Assembly (NCBI RefSeq): GCF_900546705.1
Contig: NZ_URDP01000044.1
Span: 1-15,841 of the forward strand
Length of the DNA: 15,841 nt
Source of the DNA: an uncultured Oscillibacter sp.
GTDB taxonomy: Bacteria > Bacillota > Clostridia > Oscillospirales > Oscillospiraceae
Reading direction: 5' to 3'
In this document: one piece after another, positions 1-6,807 of the stretch
Position numbering within the stretch: position 1 is the stretch's first letter
Layout of the letters: every line of letters begins with the position of its first letter
The notes under the pieces: model-generated
Told to the model about the DNA's origin: nothing
Database searches by the model: none
The model's input: the letters and a program-made list of their open reading frames with translations, nothing else
Program-made: the position numbers and the translations under genes

Positions 1-1723
1 CGTAGCGGAGCTTTTCCAGCACGTCGGCGTTGGTGGACCAGCCGGTCTTGGTCTTTTTCCCGTGGGGCAGGCCCAGCTTGTCAAAGAGGATGTGGCCCAG
101 CTGCTTGGGGGAGTTGATGTTGAACTCCTCCCCCGCCATGTCGTAGATGGTCTTCTCCAGCCCGGCGGCCCGGGCGGCCAGGGACTCCCCGAAGGCCGAC
201 AGCGCCGCCGCGTCCACCCGGCAGCCGGCCATCTCCATGTCCGCCAGCACGGCGCAAAGGGGCAGCTCCGCCGTCTCGAAGAGGTCCCACAGATTCTTCT
301 CCCGGAGCTTGGGGGCAAGGGTTTCGTACAGGGCATCCACCGCCGCCGTATAACGGTCCAGGCTGGCCTGGGCCGCCGCCCCGTCCCCCAGCAGGGAAAA
401 GGCGTCCTTTTCCAGGTACACGGGCTTGGGCAGCTCCTCATTATAATAGGTGACAAAGAGGCGCCCTAAGTCGTAGCTGCCCGCCGTGGCGTCCAGCAGA
501 TAGGCCGCCAGGGCCGTGTCAAACACGAAGCCCCCGGTGGGCAGGCCGTTTTCCAGGAGCGTGTGCATCAGGTCCTTGACATTGTGGGACACCTTTTTAA
601 TATTGGCGGAGAACAGGGCCCGCAGCAGACCGTTCCAGTCTCCCCGGTATTGGTCGAACAGCAGCTCCGCCGTGAGGCCCGTATCCTCCCCGGTTTTGCA
701 GACCACCGCCGCGGCGGTCAGGTCCGGTACCGTCAGCACCGACACGTGGTCCGCCTGCCGCCACAGCGCCAGCAGCTCCTCCGCCCGGGCGGGCGTGGTC
801 ACCGGCTCCGCCGTGACGGTGCACCCGTGGGCGGGGGATTCCCCCCCGGCCGGGGCCGCCGTCAGGCCGAAGCGGTCGATGAGCTTGGTGAACTCCAGCT
901 TCAAAAAGAGGGGGTAGGCCGCCTCCCCGGGCTGGCGCACCAGGTTGTCCTCCGGGGCAAAGTCCAGAGGGGCGTCCGTTGCGATGGTGGCCAGCCAGTA
1001 GGAGTGGCGGGCGCTCTCCTCCCCTGCCGCCAGTTTCTTGATGGCCGCGGGCTTTGCCTCGATGTCCGGCATTTTGGCGTAGAGGGTATCGATGCTGCCG
1101 TAGGTCTGCACCAGGGCCATGGCCGTCTTTTCCCCGATGCCCGGCACGCCGGGGATGTTGTCCGACGCGTCCCCCATGAGGGCCTTCAGGTCGATCATGT
1201 GGATGGGGTCGAAGCCGTACTGGTCCCGGAAGGCTTCCTGGGTCATGTCCTTCGTGGTGGTCTGGCCCATGCGGGTGGACACCAGCTTCACCTTCGTCTT
1301 GTCCGTGATGAGCTGGAGGGAGTCCTTGTCTCCCGTCACCACCACGCACTCCCAGTCCGACGCTTCGCACTTGCGGGAGATGGTGCCGATCAAATCGTCG
1401 GCCTCCCAGCCCTCCAGCTCGTAGCGGGGGATATTGAGGGCGGCGAGCACCTCCTTGAGCACCGGCATCTGCTGCCGCAGCTCCTCCGGCATGGGCTTGC
1501 GGGTGGCCTTGTAATCCGCGTCCGCCGTGTGGCGGAACGTGGGGGCGTGGACGTCAAAGGTGACGCACACCGCGTCCGGCGACTCCTCCTCCCGCAGCCG
1601 CAGCAGCGTGGTCAAAAAGCCGAAGATGGCGTGGGTGTACAGCCCGTCCCGGGTGGTCAGGGGCCGAATGCCGTAGTAGGCCCGGTTGACGATGCTGTTT
1701 CCGTCGATGACCATGAGTTTCAT
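1..1723 (-). CDS. polA: DNA polymerase I, N-terminal 574 residues (truncated by window edge)
   Basis: Family A DNA polymerase that fills gaps and removes RNA primers in replication and repair. The first ~290 residues are the 5' nuclease domain, with VIDGNS (5-10), EADD (107-110), TGDKD (130-134) and the helix-3-turn-helix region GDASDNIPGVPGIGEKTA (184-201). Residues ~300-470 correspond to the 3'-5' exonuclease domain, but its metal-binding motifs are gone (see findings). The polymerase domain begins with FNINSPKQLG (534-543) and TKTGWSTNADVL (558-569); fingers, palm and stop codon lie outside the window. The ATG at 1723 has GGAGG seven bases upstream and is preferred over the next ATG at 1714. 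A promoter lies in the 73-base gap behind the PAP2 gene, though readthrough from that gene is also possible because no terminator separates them. Identification is very secure. Confidence 0.97.
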   Translation of the reverse strand, partial: MKLMVIDGNSIVNRAYYGIRPLTTRDGLYTHAIFGFLTTLLRLREEESPDAVCVTFDVHAPTFRHTADADYKATRKPMPEELRQQMPVLKEVLAALNIPRYELEGWEADDLIGTISRKCEASDWECVVVTGDKDSLQLITDKTKVKLVSTRMGQTTTKDMTQEAFRDQYGFDPIHMIDLKALMGDASDNIPGVPGIGEKTAMALVQTYGSIDTLYAKMPDIEAKPAAIKKLAAGEESARHSYWLATIATDAPLDFAPEDNLVRQPGEAAYPLFLKLEFTKLIDRFGLTAAPAGGESPAHGCTVTAEPVTTPARAEELLALWRQADHVSVLTVPDLTAAAVVCKTGEDTGLTAELLFDQYRGDWNGLLRALFSANIKKVSHNVKDLMHTLLENGLPTGGFVFDTALAAYLLDATAGSYDLGRLFVTYYNEELPKPVYLEKDAFSLLGDGAAAQASLDRYTAAVDALYETLAPKLREKNLWDLFETAELPLCAVLADMEMAGCRVDAAALSAFGESLAARAAGLEKTIYDMAGEEFNINSPKQLGHILFDKLGLPHGKKTKTGWSTNADVLEKLRY

Positions 1724-1764
1724 GGGGGTTCCTCCGTCGTAAATCAAATTGCATAACTTAATAT

Positions 1765-1793
1765 AGTATACCTGAATCCGGGCCGCCGCGCAA
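1765..1793 (-). promoter_or_regulatory. Promoter of polA
   Basis: On the minus strand TTGCGC (1793-1788) and TATACT (1770-1765) are separated by exactly 17 bases. This fits a housekeeping sigma-A promoter with a start near 1758, about 35 bases before the polA ATG. It sits wholly in the gap after the PAP2 stop codon. Confidence 0.6.
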
Positions 1794-1796
1794 GCG

Positions 1797-2330
1797 TCAC
1801 CCCCGCCGGTCCAGGCGCCATCCGATGCGCCGGGCCATCCACGCGCCCATATAGCCCGCCGCCGCGCCCACGATCACGCCGCCCAGCACGTCGCTGGGCC
1901 AGTGAACGTACAGGTACAGCCGGGAAAAGGCCATGACCACCGCCACCGCCAGTGCCGGCTTCCAAAGGGGCGAGCCGCTGGCCTTCAGGGCCAGCACCGC
2001 CGCAAAGGACGCCGCCGTGTGGCCCGAGGGGAACGAGGCGTCCCCAGGCGGCGGGATCAGCAGCGCCACCGGATGGACGGTGAAGGGCCGCGCCCGGTTC
2101 ACCAGGGGCTTCAGGATCAAATTGCACAAGACCAGATCCGTCACCAGGGCGCACCCCACCGCCAGCCCCTGCCGGCGGCAGCGCTTCACCGCCAGCAGCA
2201 CCGCCGCAAGCACAATCCAGATCTCGCCGTGGTTGCACGTCCAGCTCAATGCGGGCATCAGCGCATCCAGCACCCCGCAGCGCAGGTTCGATTGAATCCA
2301 GTCCAGGATTCCAAGCTCCAGTTGTTGCAT
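1797..2330 (-). CDS. PAP2-family membrane phosphatase (undecaprenyl-diphosphatase-like)
   Basis: A 177-residue integral membrane lipid phosphatase of the type-2 phosphatidic acid phosphatase family. All three catalytic signatures are present in order: K-x6-RP at 74-82, FPSGHTAASFA at 100-110 with His104, and SR-x5-H-x3-D at 136-147 with His143 and Asp147. Hydrophobic stretches around 37-49, 58-72, 109-118, 126-136 and 148-165 fit the usual multi-helix topology. Small bacterial members of this type often dephosphorylate undecaprenyl pyrophosphate (BcrC/PgpB-like) to recycle the cell-wall lipid carrier, but the substrate cannot be read from sequence alone. The ATG at 2330 is preceded by AAGGAG at a spacing of six. 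It shares the strand with polA, 73 bases upstream of it, without an obvious functional link. Confidence 0.9.
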   Translation of the reverse strand: MQQLELGILDWIQSNLRCGVLDALMPALSWTCNHGEIWIVLAAVLLAVKRCRRQGLAVGCALVTDLVLCNLILKPLVNRARPFTVHPVALLIPPPGDASFPSGHTAASFAAVLALKASGSPLWKPALAVAVVMAFSRLYLYVHWPSDVLGGVIVGAAAGYMGAWMARRIGWRLDRRG

Positions 2331-2374
2331 GTCTTTCTCCTTTTTTCGGTTGCCCCCGCAGGGGCGTATGCCAT

Positions 2375-2383
2375 ACTATACCA
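2375..2383 (-). promoter_or_regulatory. Possible extended -10 promoter of the PAP2 gene
   Basis: The minus strand carries TGGTATAGT (2383-2375), a TGn extended -10 element. No good -35 hexamer lies 16-18 bases upstream. A small GCCCC-TGC-GGGGC hairpin lies between this site and the ribosome site. Moderate to weak support. Confidence 0.4.
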
Positions 2384-2456
2384 TAGAATTGTCCCCCATT
2401 GCACGGGATTTTTTCGACACTTTCCACAAAGTTTTCAAAAATCCCCCCGTCCGCGG

Positions 2457-2485
2457 TTGACAGCACTTTCCAGCCGTGATATGAT
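2457..2485 (+). promoter_or_regulatory. Consensus promoter of the lysine riboswitch/ABC transporter operon
   Basis: TTGACA (2457-2462), a 17-base spacer and TATGAT (2480-2485) form a near-perfect sigma-A promoter. Transcription would start near 2492, just before the P1 strand of the riboswitch. This is the strongest promoter in the window by match to consensus, which suits a leader controlled by transcription attenuation. Confidence 0.85.
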
Positions 2486-2501
2486 GCCGTCAAAATCGAA
2501 T

Positions 2502-2671
2502 CGCTTAGATAGAGGCGCGGGATTCATCAGTACCCTCCGGCAAGGCCAGGCAGCCGCCGGCGGAGAAAGGGGACACCGCCGAAGTACCGGGGCGCTGCCT
2601 GGCTGCCCGGCGCTGGGTCGGCAGAGAACATCTGCCGGACTGTCACAGAGTTTTTTGTGAAGCGCTATCAT
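2502..2671 (+). ncRNA. Lysine riboswitch (L-box) aptamer
   Basis: The conserved core of the lysine riboswitch is readable in order: AGATAGAGGCGCG (2507-2519), ATCAGTA (2526-2532), GGAGAAAGGGG (2562-2572), CCGCCGAAG (2576-2584), then CTGGGTC (2613-2619). A CGGCAG/CTGCCG hairpin (2619-2624 with 2632-2637) follows, then GGACTGTCA (2637-2645). GATAG (2508-2512) can pair with CTATC (2665-2669) to close P1, as in Bacillus lysC leaders. The leader ends in an intrinsic terminator 50 bases on, so lysine binding should switch the downstream operon off. The match is by remembered consensus, not a covariance search, but the number and order of conserved blocks make the call firm. Confidence 0.93.
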
Positions 2672-2688
2672 TGGCTGAGATCGGATCT

Positions 2689-2704
2689 CTCCCCGGCCGG
2701 GGAG
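2689..2704 (+). repeat. 16-base perfect palindrome in the riboswitch expression platform
   Basis: CTCCCCGGCCGGGGAG is a perfect palindrome between the aptamer and the terminator, just after a smaller GAGATC-G-GATCTC palindrome (2677-2689). Both could fold as small hairpins and may help position the antiterminator. Their role is not known. Confidence 0.5.
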
Positions 2705-2721
2705 CCTCTTCCGCATACTCC

Positions 2722-2753
2722 ATGAACCGCTTGACAAAGCGGTTCATTTTTTT
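2722..2753 (+). terminator. Riboswitch-controlled intrinsic terminator
   Basis: A ten-base perfect stem (2723-2732 with 2737-2746), a GACA loop and a run of seven T form a textbook Rho-independent terminator. It sits 71 bases upstream of the first transporter ATG, so it acts as an attenuator in the leader rather than at a gene end. Confidence 0.93.
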
Positions 2754-2823
2754 CTCCCTCCGGCGCGGCGGACGGCGGGAGAAGCCGAAGCCGCCGCGGA
2801 TTACGTTTGGAAAGGTGAATGAC

Positions 2824-3777
2824 ATGAGAAGATTTGCTGCATTGCTGATGGCCCTGGCCATGACCGCCTCCCTGGCCGCCTGTGGTTCCCAGGAGGAGAC
2901 GACCCCCGAAGAGGAGACCCCCGCCGCCCAGGAATCCCAGGAGACCGCCGTGGAGATCCCCCCCGTGGAGGACCTGACCGGCGTGGACACCTCCGCCATC
3001 CCCGGCGTGGAGGACGGCGTCCTCACCGTGGGCATGGAGTGTGCCTACGCCCCCTACAACTGGACCCAGATGGACGACTCCAACGGCGCCGTGCCCATCT
3101 CCAACGTCCCCGGCGCCTACGCCAACGGCTATGACGTGATGATCGCCAAGCGCATCTGCGAGGCCTACGGCTGGGAGCTGGAGATCGTCTCCAGCGCGTG
3201 GGACTCCCTGACCCCCGCCGTCCAGGCCGGTACCATGGACGCCAACATCGCCGGCCAGTCCATGACCGCCGACCGCATGGCCGAGGTGGACATGGCAGGC
3301 CCCTACTACTATGCCACCATCGTGTGCGTGACCACCAAGGACAGCGAGTTTGCTGACGCCACCTCCATCGCGGACCTGGCCGGCGGCTCCTGCACCGCCC
3401 AGACCGGCACCATCTGGTATGACTCCTGCCTGCCCCAGATCGAGGGCGCCGACATCCAGGCCCCCGCTGAGACTGCCCCCTCCATGATTATGGCCCTGCA
3501 GACCGGCACCGTGGACTTCATCTGCACCGACCTGCCCACCGCCATGGGCGCCGTGGCCAAGGACGACAACCTGGTCATCCTGAACTTCTCCGGCACCGAC
3601 GGCGACTTCCAGTTCGCCTCCGAGGCCGAGCGGGCCGAGAACGTCAACATCGGCATCGCCGTCCAGAAGGGCAACACGCAGCTCAAGGACGCCATCAACA
3701 CCGTCCTCTCCGCCCTCAACGAAGATCAGTTCAACGCCCTCATGGACCAGGCCATCGCCGTCCAGCCCGAGGTGTAA
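2824..3777 (+). CDS. Amino acid ABC transporter substrate-binding lipoprotein, probably for lysine
   Basis: A 317-residue extracellular solute-binding protein of family 3 (PF00497) that captures an amino acid at the outer membrane face and hands it to the permease. The N-terminus is a lipoprotein signal: MRRF, a hydrophobic core, and the lipobox LAAC with Cys20. An acidic, Pro/Thr-rich linker (22-45) precedes the binding domain. Domain signatures include VGMECAYAPYNW, NGYDVMIAKRIC, and a domain-crossing segment followed by TGTVDFICTDLPTAMG. The ATG at 2824 has GGAAAGGTG upstream and starts the signal peptide; the in-frame ATG at 2671 is rejected because the extension would run through the riboswitch terminator. 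Family is certain. Lysine specificity is inferred from the L-box leader; another basic amino acid remains possible. Confidence 0.93.
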   Translation: MRRFAALLMALAMTASLAACGSQEETTPEEETPAAQESQETAVEIPPVEDLTGVDTSAIPGVEDGVLTVGMECAYAPYNWTQMDDSNGAVPISNVPGAYANGYDVMIAKRICEAYGWELEIVSSAWDSLTPAVQAGTMDANIAGQSMTADRMAEVDMAGPYYYATIVCVTTKDSEFADATSIADLAGGSCTAQTGTIWYDSCLPQIEGADIQAPAETAPSMIMALQTGTVDFICTDLPTAMGAVAKDDNLVILNFSGTDGDFQFASEAERAENVNIGIAVQKGNTQLKDAINTVLSALNEDQFNALMDQAIAVQPEV

Positions 3778-3791
3778 TCATCAAAACGACC

Positions 3792-3827
3792 CCGTCATCC
3801 GGCTCTGCGCGCAGGGCCGGATGACGG
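3792..3827 (+). repeat. Intercistronic hairpin between binding protein and permease genes
   Basis: A 12-base perfect inverted repeat, CCGTCATCCGGC (3792-3803) with GCCGGATGACGG (3816-3827), encloses a loop that is itself self-complementary (CTGCGCGCAG). No T run follows, so it is not a classic terminator. Hairpins here commonly stabilise the upstream mRNA and let the binding protein be made in excess over the membrane parts; that role is inferred. Confidence 0.7.
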
Positions 3828-3851
3828 CTGTATTGGAAAGGAGCGTGTCCC

Positions 3852-4742
3852 ATGGATAAGCTTGTGAAACTGGGACAAGACATGACGCTGCTGTGGGCCA
3901 ACTACGGCAGCGCCTACTGGGCCGGTATCCAGAACACCATCATCCTGGCGGTGGTGGCCACCGTCATCGGCTGCATCATCGGCCTGGTGTGCGGCATCCT
4001 CAACACCATCCCCATCAGCCCCCGGGACAACGCCGTCAAGCGGTTTTTCCTGCGGCTCATCCGGGTGATCGTGCGCATTTACGTGGAGGTGTTCCGGGGC
4101 ACGCCCATGGTACTTCAGGCCGTGTTCATCTACTACGGTCTGCCCTACTTCACCGACGGGCAGGTGGCCTTCTCCGGCAACAGCGGCATCTGGCTGGCCT
4201 CCATCATCGTGGTGTCCATCAACACCGGCGCCTACATGGCCGAGTCCGTCCGGGGCGGTATCATCTCCATCGACCCGGGCCAGACCGAGGGCGCCATGGC
4301 CATCGGCATGACCCACGTGCAGACCATGACCAGCGTCATTTTGCCCCAGGCCATCCGCAATATCATCCCCCAGATCGGCAACAACTTCATCATCAACATC
4401 AAGGACTCCTCCGTCATGTTCATCATCTCCTTTACGGAGTTCTTCGCCTGGCACCGCTACATCGTGGGCGTCAACAACATGTACTTCCCCTCCGCCGCCA
4501 TCGAGATGATCGGGTATCTGACCATGACCCTCATCGCCTCGTTCCTGCTGCGGCTGCTGGAGAAGGTCATGGACGGCTCCGACAGCTACGAGCTGGTCCA
4601 GGCCGACCAGCTGACCATGGCCGCCGGCACCTACAGCCATCCCGACCGGGGCACCCCCTTCGATGAGCACAGCAAGGAGTACCAGGCGGACACGAAGCCG
4701 TCCCTGAAAAAACGCAGCGACAGCACGAGAGGAGACCGGTAA
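3852..4742 (+). CDS. Polar amino acid ABC transporter permease (HisM/GlnP family)
   Basis: A 296-residue inner-membrane permease of the HisM/GlnP type that forms the transport channel. Hydrophobic segments lie near 27-50, 84-97, 113-127, 184-195 and 217-236. The family signature EVFRGTPMVLQAVFIYYGLP spans 79-98. The EAA loop that contacts the ATPase spans about 145-170, with its conserved Gly at 152. A single permease gene suggests a homodimer, as in many Firmicutes importers of this type. The protein continues for about 55 hydrophilic, charged residues after the last membrane segment, longer than usual for the family. ATG at 3852 follows AAGGAG by eight bases. The stop is one base before the ATPase start, so the two are translationally coupled. 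Confidence 0.93.
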   Translation: MDKLVKLGQDMTLLWANYGSAYWAGIQNTIILAVVATVIGCIIGLVCGILNTIPISPRDNAVKRFFLRLIRVIVRIYVEVFRGTPMVLQAVFIYYGLPYFTDGQVAFSGNSGIWLASIIVVSINTGAYMAESVRGGIISIDPGQTEGAMAIGMTHVQTMTSVILPQAIRNIIPQIGNNFIINIKDSSVMFIISFTEFFAWHRYIVGVNNMYFPSAAIEMIGYLTMTLIASFLLRLLEKVMDGSDSYELVQADQLTMAAGTYSHPDRGTPFDEHSKEYQADTKPSLKKRSDSTRGDR

Positions 4743-4743
4743 C

Positions 4744-5484
4744 ATGGGTGAAATGATTTTAGAGGTCCGGCACCTGTCCAAGACCTTCGGCAAAAACCCC
4801 GTCCTGCGGGACATCGACTTCACCGTGGACCGGGGCGACGTCATCTCCATCATCGGCGCCTCCGGCTCCGGCAAGTCCACGCTGCTGCGGTGCATCAACC
4901 TGCTGGAGACCCCCACCTCCGGTGAGATCCTCTACCACGGGGAAAACGTGGCCTCCGGCCGCGTCAACGCCGCCCAGTACCGCTCCCACGTGGGCATGGT
5001 GTTCCAGTCGTTCAACCTGTTCAACAACATGACCGTGCTGGAAAACTGCATCGTGGGCCAGGTGAAGGTCCTCAAACGCAGCCGGGAGGCCGCCCGCAAA
5101 ACCGCCCTGGAGTACCTGGAGAAGGTGGGCATGGCCCCCTACGTCAACGCAAAGCCCCGGCAGATCTCCGGCGGCCAGAAGCAGCGGGTGGCCATCGCCC
5201 GGGCCCTGGCCATGAACCCGGAGGTGCTGCTGTTCGACGAGCCCACCTCCGCCCTGGACCCGGAGATGGTGGGCGAGGTGCTCGCGGTCATGCAGGCCCT
5301 GGCCCAGGAGGGCATGACCATGCTGGTGGTCACCCACGAGATGGCCTTCGCCCGGGACGTGAGCACCCGGGTGGTGTACATGAACCAGGGCGTCATCTGC
5401 GAGCAGGGCGCCCCGGCGGACGTGTTCGGCAACCCCCAGCGCCAGGAGACGAAGGACTTCCTCTCCCGGTTCCGGCAGAACTAA
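4744..5484 (+). CDS. Polar amino acid ABC transporter ATP-binding protein (GlnQ/HisP family)
   Basis: A 246-residue cytoplasmic ATPase that powers import. All motifs are intact: Walker A GASGSGKST (38-46), Q-loop FQSFNLF with Gln88, signature ISGGQKQRV (141-149), Walker B VLLFDEP (161-167) with Asp165 and Glu166, the D-loop SALD, and switch His198 in VVTHE. Length and motif spacing match GlnQ/HisP proteins of the polar amino acid uptake family. GAGGAG lies nine bases before the ATG at 4744; Met4 is an alternative start with poorer spacing. It is the last gene of the riboswitch-controlled operon and is followed by a structured 3' region and a strong terminator. Confidence 0.96.
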   Translation: MGEMILEVRHLSKTFGKNPVLRDIDFTVDRGDVISIIGASGSGKSTLLRCINLLETPTSGEILYHGENVASGRVNAAQYRSHVGMVFQSFNLFNNMTVLENCIVGQVKVLKRSREAARKTALEYLEKVGMAPYVNAKPRQISGGQKQRVAIARALAMNPEVLLFDEPTSALDPEMVGEVLAVMQALAQEGMTMLVVTHEMAFARDVSTRVVYMNQGVICEQGAPADVFGNPQRQETKDFLSRFRQN

Positions 5485-5491
5485 AACAAGT

Positions 5492-5653
5492 GCCCGAAAA
5501 GCGGAATCCCGCTTTTGCGGGCAGGATGCAGCCCGCCGCGCGCAGGATTTGCCTGCGGATAAATCCCACACTTGCGGGCTGAGCAGTGTTTTCCCTGACG
5601 CGCATGTCGCCAGGGAAAACGGATGAAACAGGCTTCGCGCCCGCGGGCGCGAA
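5492..5653. repeat. Cluster of four inverted repeats downstream of the transporter operon
   Basis: No gene is visible between 5485 and 5677, but the stretch is densely structured. Unit 1 (5492-5522) is a 13-pair stem with one bulged G. Unit 2 (5529-5581) is an 8-base outer repeat, CAGCCCGC/GCGGGCTG, around an inner CGCAGG-ATTTG-CCTGCG hairpin. Unit 3 (5588-5620) is GTTTTCCCTG/CAGGGAAAAC with a 13-base loop. Unit 4 (5634-5653) is a 20-base perfect palindrome. It may be a dispersed intergenic repeat, an mRNA 3'-end protection module or a structured RNA; the sequence does not decide. Confidence 0.65.
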
Positions 5654-5677
5654 CGCTGTGAGGCACCTGAATAAGCG

Positions 5678-5712
5678 AAAAGCCCCACCCGAAATCGGGT
5701 GGGGCTTTTTTT
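5678..5712 (+). terminator. Strong intrinsic terminator of the ABC transporter operon
   Basis: AAAAGCCCCACCCGA (5678-5692) pairs perfectly with TCGGGTGGGGCTTTT (5695-5709), and the T run continues to 5712. It lies between convergent genes. On the minus strand it has a shorter tail of four T, so it may also stop transcripts of the lipoprotein gene. Confidence 0.93.
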
Positions 5713-5765
5713 GCGCTTGCAAGCGGAAAAGAGGGCGGCACGGGGCCGCGCCGTCTTTGCTTCCC

Positions 5766-6581
5766 TTACACCTCGGAGGGGCTGGCGACAATGAACAGGT
5801 AGTCGTTGCCGCCCTCTTCTTCGGGGAATGCGTTGTACATGGTGAAGTTATAGAGGAAGCGCTCGGCGCCGTAGACGCCGTAGCCGTCCTGGTTGTGGTC
5901 GGTGGTGTCGTAGGGGTCCGCCACCAGGATCACGTCGTCCTGGGTGGTCTCGGTGCCCATGGTGTCGTAGCCCACGATCACCTGCCAGTGGCCGCCCCAG
6001 TCGTTCCAGGCCACCATGATGGGCTTGCCCTCTGCCAGCCAGCCCTGGATGTCGTCCACCCAGATGCCGTCGGGGTAGTCATAGGTGGTAACCATATCGA
6101 AACCGCCTACGCCGTTGAAAATGTCCATGGCCTGGTTCAGCGTCGTGCCGGGATAGCCCTCCAGCTCCGTGCCGTCCAGGCTGTGGCGCAGAGCCGCCAG
6201 GGACTCCTCGTTCCAGTCGCCCAGCTTGCCGTACCACTCCAGCACCATCAGGGCGGAGGTGACGCCGCAGGACCACTCGCTGGTCTGCTGCTGGGTCTTG
6301 AAGTTGTGGAGCACCGTCAGGGTATCCGTGGATTCCATGTTGTAGACGTCGGGATGGGCGAAGTAGGGGGAGTTCTCATGATCTCCCTGCCGCTCCACCG
6401 AGTCCGCGCCGTCCTCCGGGGACAGATCCACCGCGTAGGGGATTTTCATCTCATCGCTGAAATTCTCAGCTGCCTTGGGTTCCTCGGCATTGTCAGCCGG
6501 CGTGTCATTGGTGGCGCCGCAGCCGGAAAGCATTCCCAGCAGCATCGCAAGGGTCAGCGCCAGAGTGACTGTTTTTTTCAT
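5766..6581 (-). CDS. Lipoprotein with a C39-like (papain-fold) cysteine peptidase domain
   Basis: A 271-residue predicted surface lipoprotein. Residues 1-20 are a signal peptide with MKK, a hydrophobic core and lipobox LSGC (Cys21). An acidic linker follows, to about residue 60. Residues ~90-265 resemble the Peptidase_C39_2 family: WSCGVTSALMVLEWYG with the likely nucleophile Cys105, GGHWQVIVGYD with likely catalytic His198, and ADPYD with Asp222 as third member. All three are present, so an active thiol hydrolase is plausible; substrate is unknown (a peptide, a peptidoglycan cross-link or a conjugate are all possible). The ATG at 6581 follows AAGGAG by seven bases, and a perfect TATAAT promoter lies upstream. 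It stands alone, convergent with the transporter operon and divergent from nrdG. Confidence 0.85.
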   Translation of the reverse strand: MKKTVTLALTLAMLLGMLSGCGATNDTPADNAEEPKAAENFSDEMKIPYAVDLSPEDGADSVERQGDHENSPYFAHPDVYNMESTDTLTVLHNFKTQQQTSEWSCGVTSALMVLEWYGKLGDWNEESLAALRHSLDGTELEGYPGTTLNQAMDIFNGVGGFDMVTTYDYPDGIWVDDIQGWLAEGKPIMVAWNDWGGHWQVIVGYDTMGTETTQDDVILVADPYDTTDHNQDGYGVYGAERFLYNFTMYNAFPEEEGGNDYLFIVASPSEV

Positions 6582-6651
6582 TTTCGATCTCCTTTTCGGG
6601 GGTAGTTTCCCCGGTCCGATTTCACACGGTTTTTCCCGTGCGCTGAGTGAA

Positions 6652-6680
6652 ATTATACGGAACTCCGACCCCCTCCGCAA
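6652..6680 (-). promoter_or_regulatory. Promoter of the C39-like lipoprotein gene
   Basis: On the minus strand TTGCGG (6680-6675), a 17-base spacer and TATAAT (6657-6652) form a good sigma-A promoter. The leader of about 65 bases contains a small CACGG/CCGTG hairpin (6625-6640). The rest of the 291-base gap toward nrdG is pyrimidine-rich on the plus strand, with no visible gene. Confidence 0.75.
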
Positions 6681-6773
6681 TGCACGGTTCCATAGAATTT
6701 CCGTCCCCAAAGAAAGCAGAATTTTCCACTTTCTCCAAATTTTCCCCTCCCACTTTTGCCCCCCGGTTTCCTC

Positions 6774-6793
6774 CCCGGCGCCGGGATTTTTTT
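6774..6793 (+). terminator. Terminator-like palindrome upstream of the nrdG promoter
   Basis: CCCGGCGCCGGG is followed by A and seven T on the plus strand. The stem can be only about four pairs with a four-base loop, so it would be weak. No plus-strand gene lies upstream; it could stop stray transcripts before the nrdG promoter, or be chance. Confidence 0.3.
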
Positions 6794-6807
6794 CTTTTTC
6801 CCCGTCC

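Noticed and set aside
2419..2430. DnaA-box-like CTTTCCACAAA near the PAP2 leader
   Set aside because: It is a single imperfect match with no cluster or AT-rich unwinding region, so there is no support for an origin.
2732..2737. TTGACA-like hexamer as a second promoter before the transporter genes
   Set aside because: It is the stem end and loop of the terminator, and no -10 hexamer lies 16-18 bases downstream.
2671..2823. Upstream in-frame ATG that would lengthen the binding protein by 51 residues
   Set aside because: The extension covers the riboswitch expression platform and terminator and would bury the lipoprotein signal peptide that begins at 2824.
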